Origin: Rhizohabitans arisaemae
GTDB taxonomy: Bacteria > Actinomycetota > Actinomycetes > Streptosporangiales > Streptosporangiaceae
Direction: 5' to 3'
NCBI RefSeq assembly: GCF_025996515.1
Contig: NZ_BLRH01000034.1
Coordinates: 1,116,001 to 1,180,000 of the forward strand
DNA: 64,000 bases
Shown: positions 25,373 through 32,751 of the stretch, one piece after another
Layout of the letters: each line of letters starts with the position of its first letter
Position numbering within the stretch: position 1 is the first letter of the stretch
Notes under the pieces: model-generated
Seen by the model: only the letters and a program-made list of their open reading frames with translations
Told to the model about the DNA's origin: nothing
Databases searched by the model: none
Program-made: the position numbers and the translations under genes

Positions 25373-26221
25373 ATGAACGGCCGATGGCACCCGCCGGACG
25401 AACTCGTCGCGCGGTACGCGCAGGGGCGGCTCGATCCCGTGCAGGTCATGTCGGTGGAGGCGCACATCGCCGGATGCCCCTCCTGCCGTACGGCGGTCCC
25501 CTGCGACCGGGGGTGGCTGGCGGCGAGCTGGGCCGGGATCGAGGACGTCGTGGACCGGCCGCGCCCGAGCTTCCCGGCCCGGGTCCTGGCTCGGATGGGG
25601 GTGCCCGAGCATCTGGCCGCGTTCCTCGCCGCCGCACCGGGCCTGACCCGGGGATGGCTCGTCGCGGTCTCCCTGACGCTGGGATTCGCCGTCGCGGCGG
25701 CGCACCTGGTCGCACGGGATCCGGCGCCGGCCTTCCACGCCCTGCTGCCCTTCCTGGTGATCGCGCCGGTGCTGCCGGTCGCCGGGATCGCCCTCGCCTA
25801 CGGGCGGCACGCGGACCCCCTGTACGAGCTCCAGGCGGCCACCCCCCTCGGGGGCTCGCGCGGCCTGCTGCTCCGCGCGATCGCCGTCCTCGGCGCCGCG
25901 ATCGGGGTGGCCGGGGTCGCCACCCCGTTCCTGCCGGGCACGCCGGGGCTGGCCGCCGCCTGGCTGCTCCCCGCCTTCGCCCTCACCGCCGCCGCCCTCG
26001 CCCTGTCCACCCGGTTCCCACCGCCGGAGTCCGCGGCTGTCCTCGGGGCGGCCTGGCCGGTGTCCGTGACGGTTCTGGGCGGGCTCATCGGCGACCGGCT
26101 GGTGTTCTTCTCCGCCGCCGCGCAGATCCTGTACGGCGCCGCGGCCCTGCTCCTGATCCTTGTCGTCTATCTGCGGCGTGCCCGCCTCGACCCTGGAGAG
26201 CCCCGATGGAATCCCCTGTGA
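25373..26221 (+). CDS. Zinc-finger (zf-HC2) membrane anti-sigma-like protein
   Basis: A 282-residue protein. The N-terminal 40 residues carry the anti-sigma zinc motif H31-x3-C35-x2-C38, as in RsrA/ChrR-type and zf-HC2 proteins. About six hydrophobic segments follow (residues 90-275). It should hold the upstream ECF factor at the membrane; unlike typical single-TM anti-sigmas it has a polytopic tail that could sense or form part of the transporter. The ATG has AAGGAGG upstream. The end overlaps the ABC ATPase start by 16 bases. The 208-base gap to the sigma gene contains three CCGTACC-type motifs and no gene. Confidence 0.8.
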   Translation: MNGRWHPPDELVARYAQGRLDPVQVMSVEAHIAGCPSCRTAVPCDRGWLAASWAGIEDVVDRPRPSFPARVLARMGVPEHLAAFLAAAPGLTRGWLVAVSLTLGFAVAAAHLVARDPAPAFHALLPFLVIAPVLPVAGIALAYGRHADPLYELQAATPLGGSRGLLLRAIAVLGAAIGVAGVATPFLPGTPGLAAAWLLPAFALTAAALALSTRFPPPESAAVLGAAWPVSVTVLGGLIGDRLVFFSAAAQILYGAAALLLILVVYLRRARLDPGEPRWNPL

Positions 26222-27063
26222 CCGTACGCGGTCTGACCAAGAGATTCGGCCGCCGGACCGTGCTGGACGGTCTCGACCTGGACTTCGGGCCCGGGGTGAC
26301 CGGGCTGCTCGGCCCGAACGGCGCGGGCAAGACGACCTTGCTGCGCTGCCTGGCGACCACGCTCGCCCCCGACGGCGGGTCGATCCGCTCCCTCGGCCTG
26401 GACCCCGCGGAGCGGGCCCAGCGCACGGAGCTGCGGCGGCGCCTGGGCTACCTGCCGCAGGAGCCCGGGTTCTACCCGCATTTCACGGTCTTGCAGATGC
26501 TGGACTACGTCGCGATCCTGAAGGAGCTGACCGACCGGCGGGCCCGGCACGACGAGGTACGGCGGGTGCTGCGCGAGGTGGACCTGACCGACCGGGCCGG
26601 CACCAGGGTCCGCCGGCTGTCCGGGGGGATGCGGCAGCGGCTCGCCCTCGCCCAGGCGCTGCTCGGCGACCCCGGGCTGCTCATCCTGGACGAGCCGACG
26701 GTCGGTCTCGACCCGGAGCAGCGAATGCGGTTCCGCGCGCTGGTGTCGCGGCTCGGCGAGAGCCGGGTCGTGCTTCTCTCCACCCATCAGACCGAGGACG
26801 TCGCGGCCCTGTGCGAACGGGTCGTGGTGATGCGCCGGGGCGAGAACGCGTTCGACGGCACCCCCGCCCAGCTGGCGGCGACCGCGGCCGGGCAGGTGTG
26901 GCTGTCGGATCGGCCGCCCGCCGCCTCGGAGTTGTTCTGGCGGACCGCGGACGGCCGCTACCGCACCCTCGGGGCCCCGCCGGAGCACGCCGTCCCGGCC
27001 GATCCGGGGGTGGAGGACGGGTATCTGCTGCTGCTCGGCGACACGGCGGAGGCCGCCGCGTGA
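26206..27063 (+). CDS. ABC transporter ATP-binding protein
   Basis: A 285-residue ATPase. Walker A GLLGPNGAGKTT, Q-loop YLPQEPGFYPH, signature LSGGMRQR, Walker B LLILDEPTVGLDP and H-loop STHQ are all intact. A C-terminal extension of about 70 residues after the nucleotide-binding domain is typical of exporters of the drug or antibiotic-peptide type. It probably energises the two membrane proteins encoded directly downstream; the next start overlaps its stop (GTGA). Its start lies inside the 3' end of the zinc-finger gene, so translation is coupled. Confidence 0.92.
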   Translation: MESPVTVRGLTKRFGRRTVLDGLDLDFGPGVTGLLGPNGAGKTTLLRCLATTLAPDGGSIRSLGLDPAERAQRTELRRRLGYLPQEPGFYPHFTVLQMLDYVAILKELTDRRARHDEVRRVLREVDLTDRAGTRVRRLSGGMRQRLALAQALLGDPGLLILDEPTVGLDPEQRMRFRALVSRLGESRVVLLSTHQTEDVAALCERVVVMRRGENAFDGTPAQLAATAAGQVWLSDRPPAASELFWRTADGRYRTLGAPPEHAVPADPGVEDGYLLLLGDTAEAAA

Positions 27064-28529
27064 ACATCCGGCTGACGCTCTTCGAGGCCCGCAGGCTGCT
27101 GCGCAACCCGATCCTGTGGGGGACGGCGGTGCTCGCGCTGGTCAGGGCCTATGTCCAGAGCACCGCCTGGCTGCCCGACATGACGATCGTCGTGATCGAC
27201 GCGGTCACCGCCTCGGCGCTGATCGGCGCGGCGATGATGATCGTGAGTGGCCTGGCGGCGGGCCGGGACCGCCGGCACGGCCTCCCCGAGACCCTGGCCG
27301 CCCTGCCCGTCCGGGCGGTGGAGCGGACCCGGGCGGTGATCCTGGCGGCACCCGCCGCAGGAGCCCTGCTCGCCGCCGTGATGATCTCGGTGCAGTCGGC
27401 CGCGGTGTCGCTGCCGGGCGGAGCGGCCGGACGGTTCGACCCGTACCAGGCGCTCGGCGGGGTGGCCCTCGGGGCCCTCGCCGCCACGGCGGGCGCTGCG
27501 CTGGGCCGCTGGCTGCCCTGGCTGATCACGCCCCCGATCGTGATCGTCCTGGTCGCCCTGGCCATGATCGGCGACTCCCGGGGCGAGAACTTCGGCTGGT
27601 TCCTGCCGGTGATCCCCGGGCACAGCGTGGCCTGGGGGGCCAGGCCGACCGGATGGCACCTGGTCTACCTGGTGGCGGCCGTGGTCCTCTTCGCGGCCCT
27701 CGCCCTGCTCCGGCACGGCCTTCGTCCGCTGCGGACCCTGGTCGCGCTGACGGCGCTGGCGGTGGCGGTGCCCGCGGGGGCCGCCGCGACCGCCGCCGCG
27801 CCGGTCCTCCCGTGGGCCGGCGACCGTGCGGCGTTCACCCCGCAACTGCCCGAACAGGTGTGTGAGAAGCACGAGGGTCTCACGTTCTGCGTGTACCCGG
27901 ACTACCGGCCCTGGATCCCCGGCTGGGTGGACGCCCTCCGGCCGATCCTGGCCGTGGTACCCGAACGGGCACGGGACCGGGTTCCGCCCATCAGGCAGCT
28001 CGCCGGCTACGACGGGCTGCTGTGGCAGGGCTCGGGCGCCGATCCGCTGGCGACCCCGGTCACCTGGACCGTCTGGTCCGCCGACCCGGCCAGGCACCGG
28101 GCCTACCTGGCCGGACAGGTCATCGCGTCCGCCGTCGGACTGGAGAAGGAGTCGTGCGGGGCGGATCTCGGCCGGGCCCGGTTGGCCGTGGCGCTCTGGC
28201 TCGCGGGCCGCGCCGGTCCGCTGCTCGACGCGCCCGACCCGGGATCCCGGCCCCCGTCGTCGGGCAAGCTCCCCAAGGGCTGGCTCGACCTGACCATGGG
28301 TTTCGACAACGGGGGAATCCACATCCCGGGGCAGCTCCACGACACCGGCTACGGACAGGCCGAGGTGGAGTACGCCCGGGCGCTCCTCAACCGGCCGGAG
28401 ACCGCCGACCGGATCCGGGCCGACTGGGACGTCCTCGTCTCCCCGTCGACCACCCTGGAGCAGGGCGCGGCACTGCTGGGCGTGCGGCCCGGGCGGCCCG
28501 CCTCCCGAAAGGACGAACTGTGCCGATGA
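27060..28529 (+). CDS. ABC transporter membrane protein with large C-terminal domain
   Basis: A 489-residue protein. The first 260 residues contain six hydrophobic segments like an ABC-2-type permease (start MNIRLTLFEARRLLRNPILWG is typical). The remaining 230 residues are hydrophilic, with two cysteines in PEQVCEKHEGLTFCVYPDY that could form a disulfide, and contain no metalloprotease or other motif that I recognise. This architecture recurs next to the preceding ABC ATPase in actinobacterial sigma-ABC operons, but its substrate is unknown. It starts with GTG overlapping the ATPase stop and ends overlapping the next gene (ATGA). Confidence 0.8.
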   Translation: MNIRLTLFEARRLLRNPILWGTAVLALVRAYVQSTAWLPDMTIVVIDAVTASALIGAAMMIVSGLAAGRDRRHGLPETLAALPVRAVERTRAVILAAPAAGALLAAVMISVQSAAVSLPGGAAGRFDPYQALGGVALGALAATAGAALGRWLPWLITPPIVIVLVALAMIGDSRGENFGWFLPVIPGHSVAWGARPTGWHLVYLVAAVVLFAALALLRHGLRPLRTLVALTALAVAVPAGAAATAAAPVLPWAGDRAAFTPQLPEQVCEKHEGLTFCVYPDYRPWIPGWVDALRPILAVVPERARDRVPPIRQLAGYDGLLWQGSGADPLATPVTWTVWSADPARHRAYLAGQVIASAVGLEKESCGADLGRARLAVALWLAGRAGPLLDAPDPGSRPPSSGKLPKGWLDLTMGFDNGGIHIPGQLHDTGYGQAEVEYARALLNRPETADRIRADWDVLVSPSTTLEQGAALLGVRPGRPASRKDELCR

Positions 28530-29167
28530 GCGCTCCTTCCCGGCCCGGGCGTCCCGCCCCCGCCCTCCTCCTGCTCCGCCCGCTGATCCGGGCGATCGAC
28601 TGGCGGCCCCTCACCCTGGCCGTCGCGGCGATGATCGCGCTCGCCGTGCTCATCGAGCCGGGCGACCACGTCGACCCCCGGCTCGGGCTGCTGCTGCTGC
28701 GGCTCGGCGCCCTCCTGCTCGGCGTGGCGGCCGCCTTCGCCCTGGTGGACCCCGCCTCCGCCGCCACCGGGGCGACCCCGGTACCCCGTCCGCTCCGCCA
28801 GTGGATCAGAACCCTCCTGACGGGCCTGGCCGCCGGAGTGGGGTGGGGGGTGGGCTGCCTGGTCGTGGCGGTACGGCTGGAGCCGGGCGCGGTGCTCCAC
28901 TTCACCGGAGCCGTGATCGAGGCGGCCGTCGCCGCGCTCATCGCCCTCGCCGGCGCCGCGGTCGCCGTACGCCGCCATCCCGGTCGGCAGGCGGCGCTCG
29001 CGGGGGCGGTCACCGTGCTGATCCTGTACATCGGGACGCAGATCCTCGGCGGCGGCGCCTGGCCGGAGCCGTACGCCGCCGACTGGCATGAGATCCACCG
29101 ATGGTGGCTGGCCGCCCTGCCGATCCCGCTGCTGGTGCTCGCCGCCGCACACCGCGATCCCCGTTAG
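28526..29167 (+). CDS. Small polytopic membrane protein, last of sigma-ABC operon
   Basis: A 213-residue hydrophobic protein with about six membrane segments (around residues 32-50, 54-80, 95-117, 126-148, 155-172 and 190-207). No family is recognised from its sequence. Its start overlaps the stop of the preceding permease (ATGA), so it is part of the same complex or pathway, perhaps a second permease half or an immunity-like subunit. It ends the operon that begins with the ECF sigma factor. Confidence 0.75.
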   Translation: MSAPSRPGRPAPALLLLRPLIRAIDWRPLTLAVAAMIALAVLIEPGDHVDPRLGLLLLRLGALLLGVAAAFALVDPASAATGATPVPRPLRQWIRTLLTGLAAGVGWGVGCLVVAVRLEPGAVLHFTGAVIEAAVAALIALAGAAVAVRRHPGRQAALAGAVTVLILYIGTQILGGGAWPEPYAADWHEIHRWWLAALPIPLLVLAAAHRDPR

Positions 29168-29393
29168 GGTTCGATACGGCCTTGGGCGGACCAGGTCTAC
29201 GGCTCGGCAAGCCGACGAGGATCGCGTCGCGGAACCCCCGGCACGGCGCAGCCGTACCCTGTCCGGAATCGAAAGCACGTCCCGGGGTCGCCTCACGTGT
29301 GCATCCGGGGAGCGACGCCGCCGCGAACGGCTTCCCGCCCTGTGGAACGGTCGCCGGGGCCGCCGATGACAGGTGTCGCGCCGATAAACCGGT

Positions 29394-29612
29394 TTAGTGC
29401 ATCCTTATCGGCCGTCCATTGAATTCTCCCTTGCGAACACCGGTCAGGAAGGCGTCCCATTCCTGGAGGGAGAACTCGAGCGCGGGTCCGGCCCGGTTCT
29501 TGGAGTCACGGACGAACACAGCACGGCCTTCAAATGCGACCTCCACACAATTGGAGGGATTGGACGCCGTGCTTTTCCGCCAAGTGACACCAGGCTCTTT
29601 CGGGCCCGCCAT
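29394..29612 (-). CDS. DUF397 domain protein
   Basis: A 72-residue protein that fits the DUF397 family over its whole length: TWRKSTASNPSNCVEVAF, VFVRDSKNRAGPALEF and WDAFLTGVRKGEF. These small proteins are usually encoded next to an XRE-type regulator with a DUF5753 domain and are thought to act with it in developmental or toxin-antitoxin-like control. Here no intact XRE gene is present upstream; only a short GC3-rich frame ending at 29628 might be a remnant. The start has an excellent GGAGGAGGT site four bases upstream. It looks like an orphan. Confidence 0.88.
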   Translation of the reverse strand: MAGPKEPGVTWRKSTASNPSNCVEVAFEGRAVFVRDSKNRAGPALEFSLQEWDAFLTGVRKGEFNGRPIRMH

Positions 29613-29995
29613 AAGACCTCCTCCAGGTCAGACCATAGATGCGGCGACCGCGTCCGCCTCCCTGACCAACGTCGAGCGCTCCACCCGCCGTAGAGTGTAG
29701 ACGCCCAATAAAGATCCGCATACACCTCTATATCACTATATAGCCGAACAGTCTTGTACAGATCACGTCATTTATGCCCGTAATCAATCGGCTATGATTC
29801 CCCCCGGCAGCACACCTGAACTCCCACTCCCGCCGATAAGCACACCACCCGATTCCGGGTCCCGGCCGGGTACAAATCCCCATCCTCCAGACCGTAATCC
29901 GGGAACCCGCCACCCCCGAAATCCCCGAATCCGTGACCTAAACATTCGCCCGAGCGTGGTGAACCCGACACCCCGCACACGGCATACTCCTCCTC
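29613..29995. other. AT-rich intergenic region between DUF397 and GDPD genes
   Basis: No intact gene. On the minus strand a frame ending at 29628 and extending to about 29700 has GC-rich third positions (LRRVERSTLVREADAVAAS) and could be the tail of a lost XRE-type gene. Bases 29720-29790 are AT-rich (TATATCACTATATAG around 29729), a likely promoter for DUF397. A CATACT hexamer at 29983-29988 lies seven bases before the GTG at 29996, which suggests a leaderless transcript to the right. Confidence 0.45.
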
Positions 29996-30799
29996 GTGGC
30001 ACCTCGATTCGCGTACCTCGACCACCCCGGTCCGCTCCCCTTCGCCCACCGGGGCGGGGCCAAGGAACGCCCGGAGAACTCCATGGCCGCTTTCGCGCAC
30101 GCCGTCGGGCTCGGCTACCGCTACCTGGAGACCGACGTGCACGCCACCAGGGACGGAGCGCTCATCGCCTTCCACGACGCCACCCTGGACCGGACGACCG
30201 ACCACGCCGGCCGGGTCACCGAACTCCCCTGGCGCGAGGTCGCCAAGGCCCGGATCGCCGGAACCGAGCCGATCCCCCTCCTGACGGACCTCCTGGAGGC
30301 CTGGCCCGAGGCCAGGTTGAACATCGACGTCAAGAGCGTCGGCGCGATCCAGCCGCTCGCCGACGTGATCCGCAAGACCGGCGCCTACGACCGGATCTGC
30401 GTCACCTCCTTCTCCGAACGACGGCTGGCCGCCGCGCGCCGGGCCATCGGGCGGCCCGTCTGCACGGCGCTCGGGCCCCGCGGCGTGGCCGCGTTGAAGA
30501 TCGCCTCCTACGCCTCCGGTTTCAACCGGATCCTGGCCCGGCTGGCCCGGGAGGGCGTCCCCTGCGTGCAGATCCCCCCGTTCCTCGGGGCGCTTCGCGT
30601 CACCACCCGGGCGCTGGTGACGACCGCGCACGCGCTGGGCATGCACGTGCACGTCTGGACCGTCGACGACCCGCACGAGATGAACCGTCTGCTCGACCTC
30701 GGGGTGGACGGCGTCATGACCGACCGAGTGACCGCGCTGCGGGAGGTTCTCCTCGCCCGCGGCCAATGGCATCCGCCGGAGAGGCCCCCCGATGAATGA
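29996..30799 (+). CDS. Cytoplasmic glycerophosphodiester phosphodiesterase family protein
   Basis: A 267-residue GDPD-family protein. Motifs are FAHRGGAKERPENSMAAFAHAV, LETDVHATRDGALIAFHDATLDRTTD and VHVWTVDDPHEMNRLLDLGVDGVMTDR, so the catalytic His pair, Arg and metal-binding acids are present. There is no signal peptide, in contrast to the homologue at 12083-12925, so it would act on cytoplasmic glycerophosphodiesters to release glycerol 3-phosphate. It starts with GTG at 29996 and is probably leaderless, given CATACT at -10 distance. The 3' end overlaps the MFS gene by eight bases. Confidence 0.9.
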   Translation: MAPRFAYLDHPGPLPFAHRGGAKERPENSMAAFAHAVGLGYRYLETDVHATRDGALIAFHDATLDRTTDHAGRVTELPWREVAKARIAGTEPIPLLTDLLEAWPEARLNIDVKSVGAIQPLADVIRKTGAYDRICVTSFSERRLAAARRAIGRPVCTALGPRGVAALKIASYASGFNRILARLAREGVPCVQIPPFLGALRVTTRALVTTAHALGMHVHVWTVDDPHEMNRLLDLGVDGVMTDRVTALREVLLARGQWHPPERPPDE

Positions 30800-32150
30800 C
30801 GCGGCAGCAGTCGCCGACCCCACCCCCCTGGCCGAACGCCGCCGGCAGCAACGCGGCTGGTACTTCTACGATTGGGCCAACTCGGCCTTCTACACCACCG
30901 TCATCACCGTCTTCCTCGGCCCCTACCTGATCGAGATCGCCAAGACGGCCGCCGGCACCCGGGAGTACGTCGACGTCCTCGGTTTCGACGTCCGCCCCTC
31001 GGCGTACTACACCTTCGTGATCGGCGCCGCCGCCATCGTGCAAATCGTGGTGATGCCGATCGCCGGGGCGCTGGCCGACCACACCGGCCGCAAACGCGAG
31101 CTCCTCGGGTTCTTCGCCTACCTCGGAGCCTTCGCCACGATCTGCATGTACTTCGTGTCCGGGGACCGCTACCTGCTCGGCGGAGCCCTGCTCATCGTGG
31201 CCACCGCCGGATACGCCTGCGCCGTGGTCGTCTACAACTCCTTCCTGCCCGACATCTCCACGCCGGACGAGCGGGACGCGGTGTCCGCCCGCGGGTGGGC
31301 CTTCGGCTACCTCGGCGGCGGCCTGCTCCTGGCGGTCAACCTCGGCCTCTTCCTCGGCCGCGACTCCCTCGGGATCGACTCGGGTACGGCCGTGCGGATC
31401 GCGCTCTGCACCGCCGGCCTGTGGTGGGGTCTGTTCACCCTGGTCCCCCTGCTGCGGCTGCGCAACCGGCCCACCGCGGTGCGGTCGGCGGCCGTCGGCT
31501 CGACCGTCTCCGGGAGCTTCCGCCAGCTCGGGCGGACCATCGCCGACCTGCGTCGCTACCCCCGGACCCTGCTCTTCCTCGCCGCCTACCTCGCCTACAA
31601 CGACGGGGTGCAGACGGTCATCGCCTTCTCCGCGACCTACGCCGACCAGGAGCTCGGGCTCGACCAGACGGTACAGATCACCGCGATCCTCCTGGTGCAG
31701 TTCGTCGCCTTCGGCGGCGCCCTGCTGCTGGGCTTCCTGGCCTCCCGGTTCGGCACCAAACGAACCGTCCAGGCCGCCCTGCTGGCCTGGATGCTCGTGG
31801 TCGCCGCCGCCTACTTCGTTGAGCGGGGGGCCGCGGCGCAGTTCTTCGCGCTCGCCATCGCCATCGCCATCGTGATGGGCGGCGTCCAGGCCCTCTCCCG
31901 GTCGCTGTACTCCCAGGTGATCCCGCCCGGCCGGGAGGCCGAGTACTTCAGCCTGTACGAGATCAGCGACCGGGGCGCCACCTTCCTCGGGTCCTGGACC
32001 ATCGCCTTCGCACTCCAGTTCACCGGGAGCTACCGCGTCGCGATCCTCTGGCTGCTCGGCTTCTTCGTGGTCGGGTTCGTCCTGCTGGCCCTCGTCAACC
32101 TGCCCCGCGCCATCAGAGAGGCCGGGAACCCCGTACCCGAACGCGTGTGA
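30792..32150 (+). CDS. UMF1-family MFS transporter
   Basis: A 452-residue membrane protein with 12 predicted segments. The opening RQQRGWYFYDWANSAFYTTVITVFLGPYL is the hallmark of the UMF1/Atg22-like MFS family. A motif-A-like loop GALADHTGRKRELLG follows TM2. Substrates of bacterial UMF1 proteins are unsettled; efflux of small metabolites is suspected. It overlaps the phosphodiesterase gene by eight bases, so the two are co-translated, and the transporter might move a product or substrate of phosphodiester breakdown. That link is an inference from position. Confidence 0.88.
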   Translation: MNDAAAVADPTPLAERRRQQRGWYFYDWANSAFYTTVITVFLGPYLIEIAKTAAGTREYVDVLGFDVRPSAYYTFVIGAAAIVQIVVMPIAGALADHTGRKRELLGFFAYLGAFATICMYFVSGDRYLLGGALLIVATAGYACAVVVYNSFLPDISTPDERDAVSARGWAFGYLGGGLLLAVNLGLFLGRDSLGIDSGTAVRIALCTAGLWWGLFTLVPLLRLRNRPTAVRSAAVGSTVSGSFRQLGRTIADLRRYPRTLLFLAAYLAYNDGVQTVIAFSATYADQELGLDQTVQITAILLVQFVAFGGALLLGFLASRFGTKRTVQAALLAWMLVVAAAYFVERGAAAQFFALAIAIAIVMGGVQALSRSLYSQVIPPGREAEYFSLYEISDRGATFLGSWTIAFALQFTGSYRVAILWLLGFFVVGFVLLALVNLPRAIREAGNPVPERV

Positions 32151-32199
32151 GCTCCTTGCATACTCCAGGGAAATGGGGCGGTTGGATCACCTCTTCGAT

Positions 32200-32226
32200 G
32201 GGAATCCACAGACGGTACCAAGCGTT
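32200..32226 (+). promoter_or_regulatory. SigR-type promoter of rbpA
   Basis: GGGAAT (32200-32205), exactly 18 bases, then GTT (32224-32226), matching the GGGAAT-N18-GTT consensus of the thiol-stress sigma factor SigR. rbpA is a known SigR target in Streptomyces coelicolor. A TTGACA just downstream (32225-32230) may be part of a second promoter. Confidence 0.75.
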
Positions 32227-32265
32227 GACATCCGTGGGAGACGGAGCCTGGGGAGGCATTCGACG

Positions 32266-32610
32266 ATGGCCGAACGTGCATTACGCGGCACCCGGCTCGG
32301 CGCGACGAGCTACGAGAACGACCGCAACACCGACCTGGCACCACGCCAGGAGGTGTCCTATATCTGCCCGAAGGGCCATCAGTTCAGTGTGCCCCTCGCG
32401 GCGGAAGCCGAAATCCCGGCGAGCTGGGAGTGCCGCAACTGCGGGTCGACCGCACTGCGGCTCGACGGCGAACAACCTTCACAGAAGAAGGCGAAACCAC
32501 CGAGGACACACTGGGACATGCTGCTGGAGCGACGCTCGATCGAGGATCTCGAAGAGGTTCTCGCCGAACGACTCGCGATCCTTCGGGCGCAACGGCGTAA
32601 GAGCGCCTGA
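32266..32610 (+). CDS. rbpA: RNA polymerase-binding protein RbpA
   Basis: A 114-residue actinobacterial RNA polymerase-binding protein. The N-terminal tail (RGTRLGATSYENDRN), the zinc-ribbon-like core with Cys34, His38, Cys56 and Cys59, the basic linker (KKAKPPRTHWDMLLERR) and the C-terminal sigma-interacting helix (SIEDLEEVLAERLAILRAQRR) are all present. RbpA stabilises open complexes with the principal sigma factor and raises tolerance to rifampicin. The ATG at 32266 was chosen because the protein family begins here and GGGGAGG lies upstream. It is monocistronic, with a SigR-type promoter before it and a strong hairpin after it. Confidence 0.95.
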   Translation: MAERALRGTRLGATSYENDRNTDLAPRQEVSYICPKGHQFSVPLAAEAEIPASWECRNCGSTALRLDGEQPSQKKAKPPRTHWDMLLERRSIEDLEEVLAERLAILRAQRRKSA

Positions 32611-32703
32611 TCTTCGCCCGCAGCGCGGCGGGCCCGCCACTCCGCGCTGAACGCTACCCCAGATTGTCCGTCGCTTCCGGTGAATGGACACCCTGCGACC
32701 TTC

Positions 32704-32737
32704 AGGTACGCCCGCCGCACCAGCGGCGGGCGTACCT
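32704..32737. terminator. Bidirectional terminator between rbpA and the LamG protein gene
   Basis: A perfect 14-base inverted repeat (32704-32717 and 32724-32737) with a 6-base loop, placed between convergent genes. Confidence 0.85.
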
Positions 32738-32751
32738 GTGTCCGAACCCGG

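Noticed and set aside
29530-29721. 63-codon minus-strand frame overlapping DUF397
   Set aside because: It overlaps a clear DUF397 gene in another frame and has no recognisable features, although a ribosome-binding-like GAGGTG precedes it.
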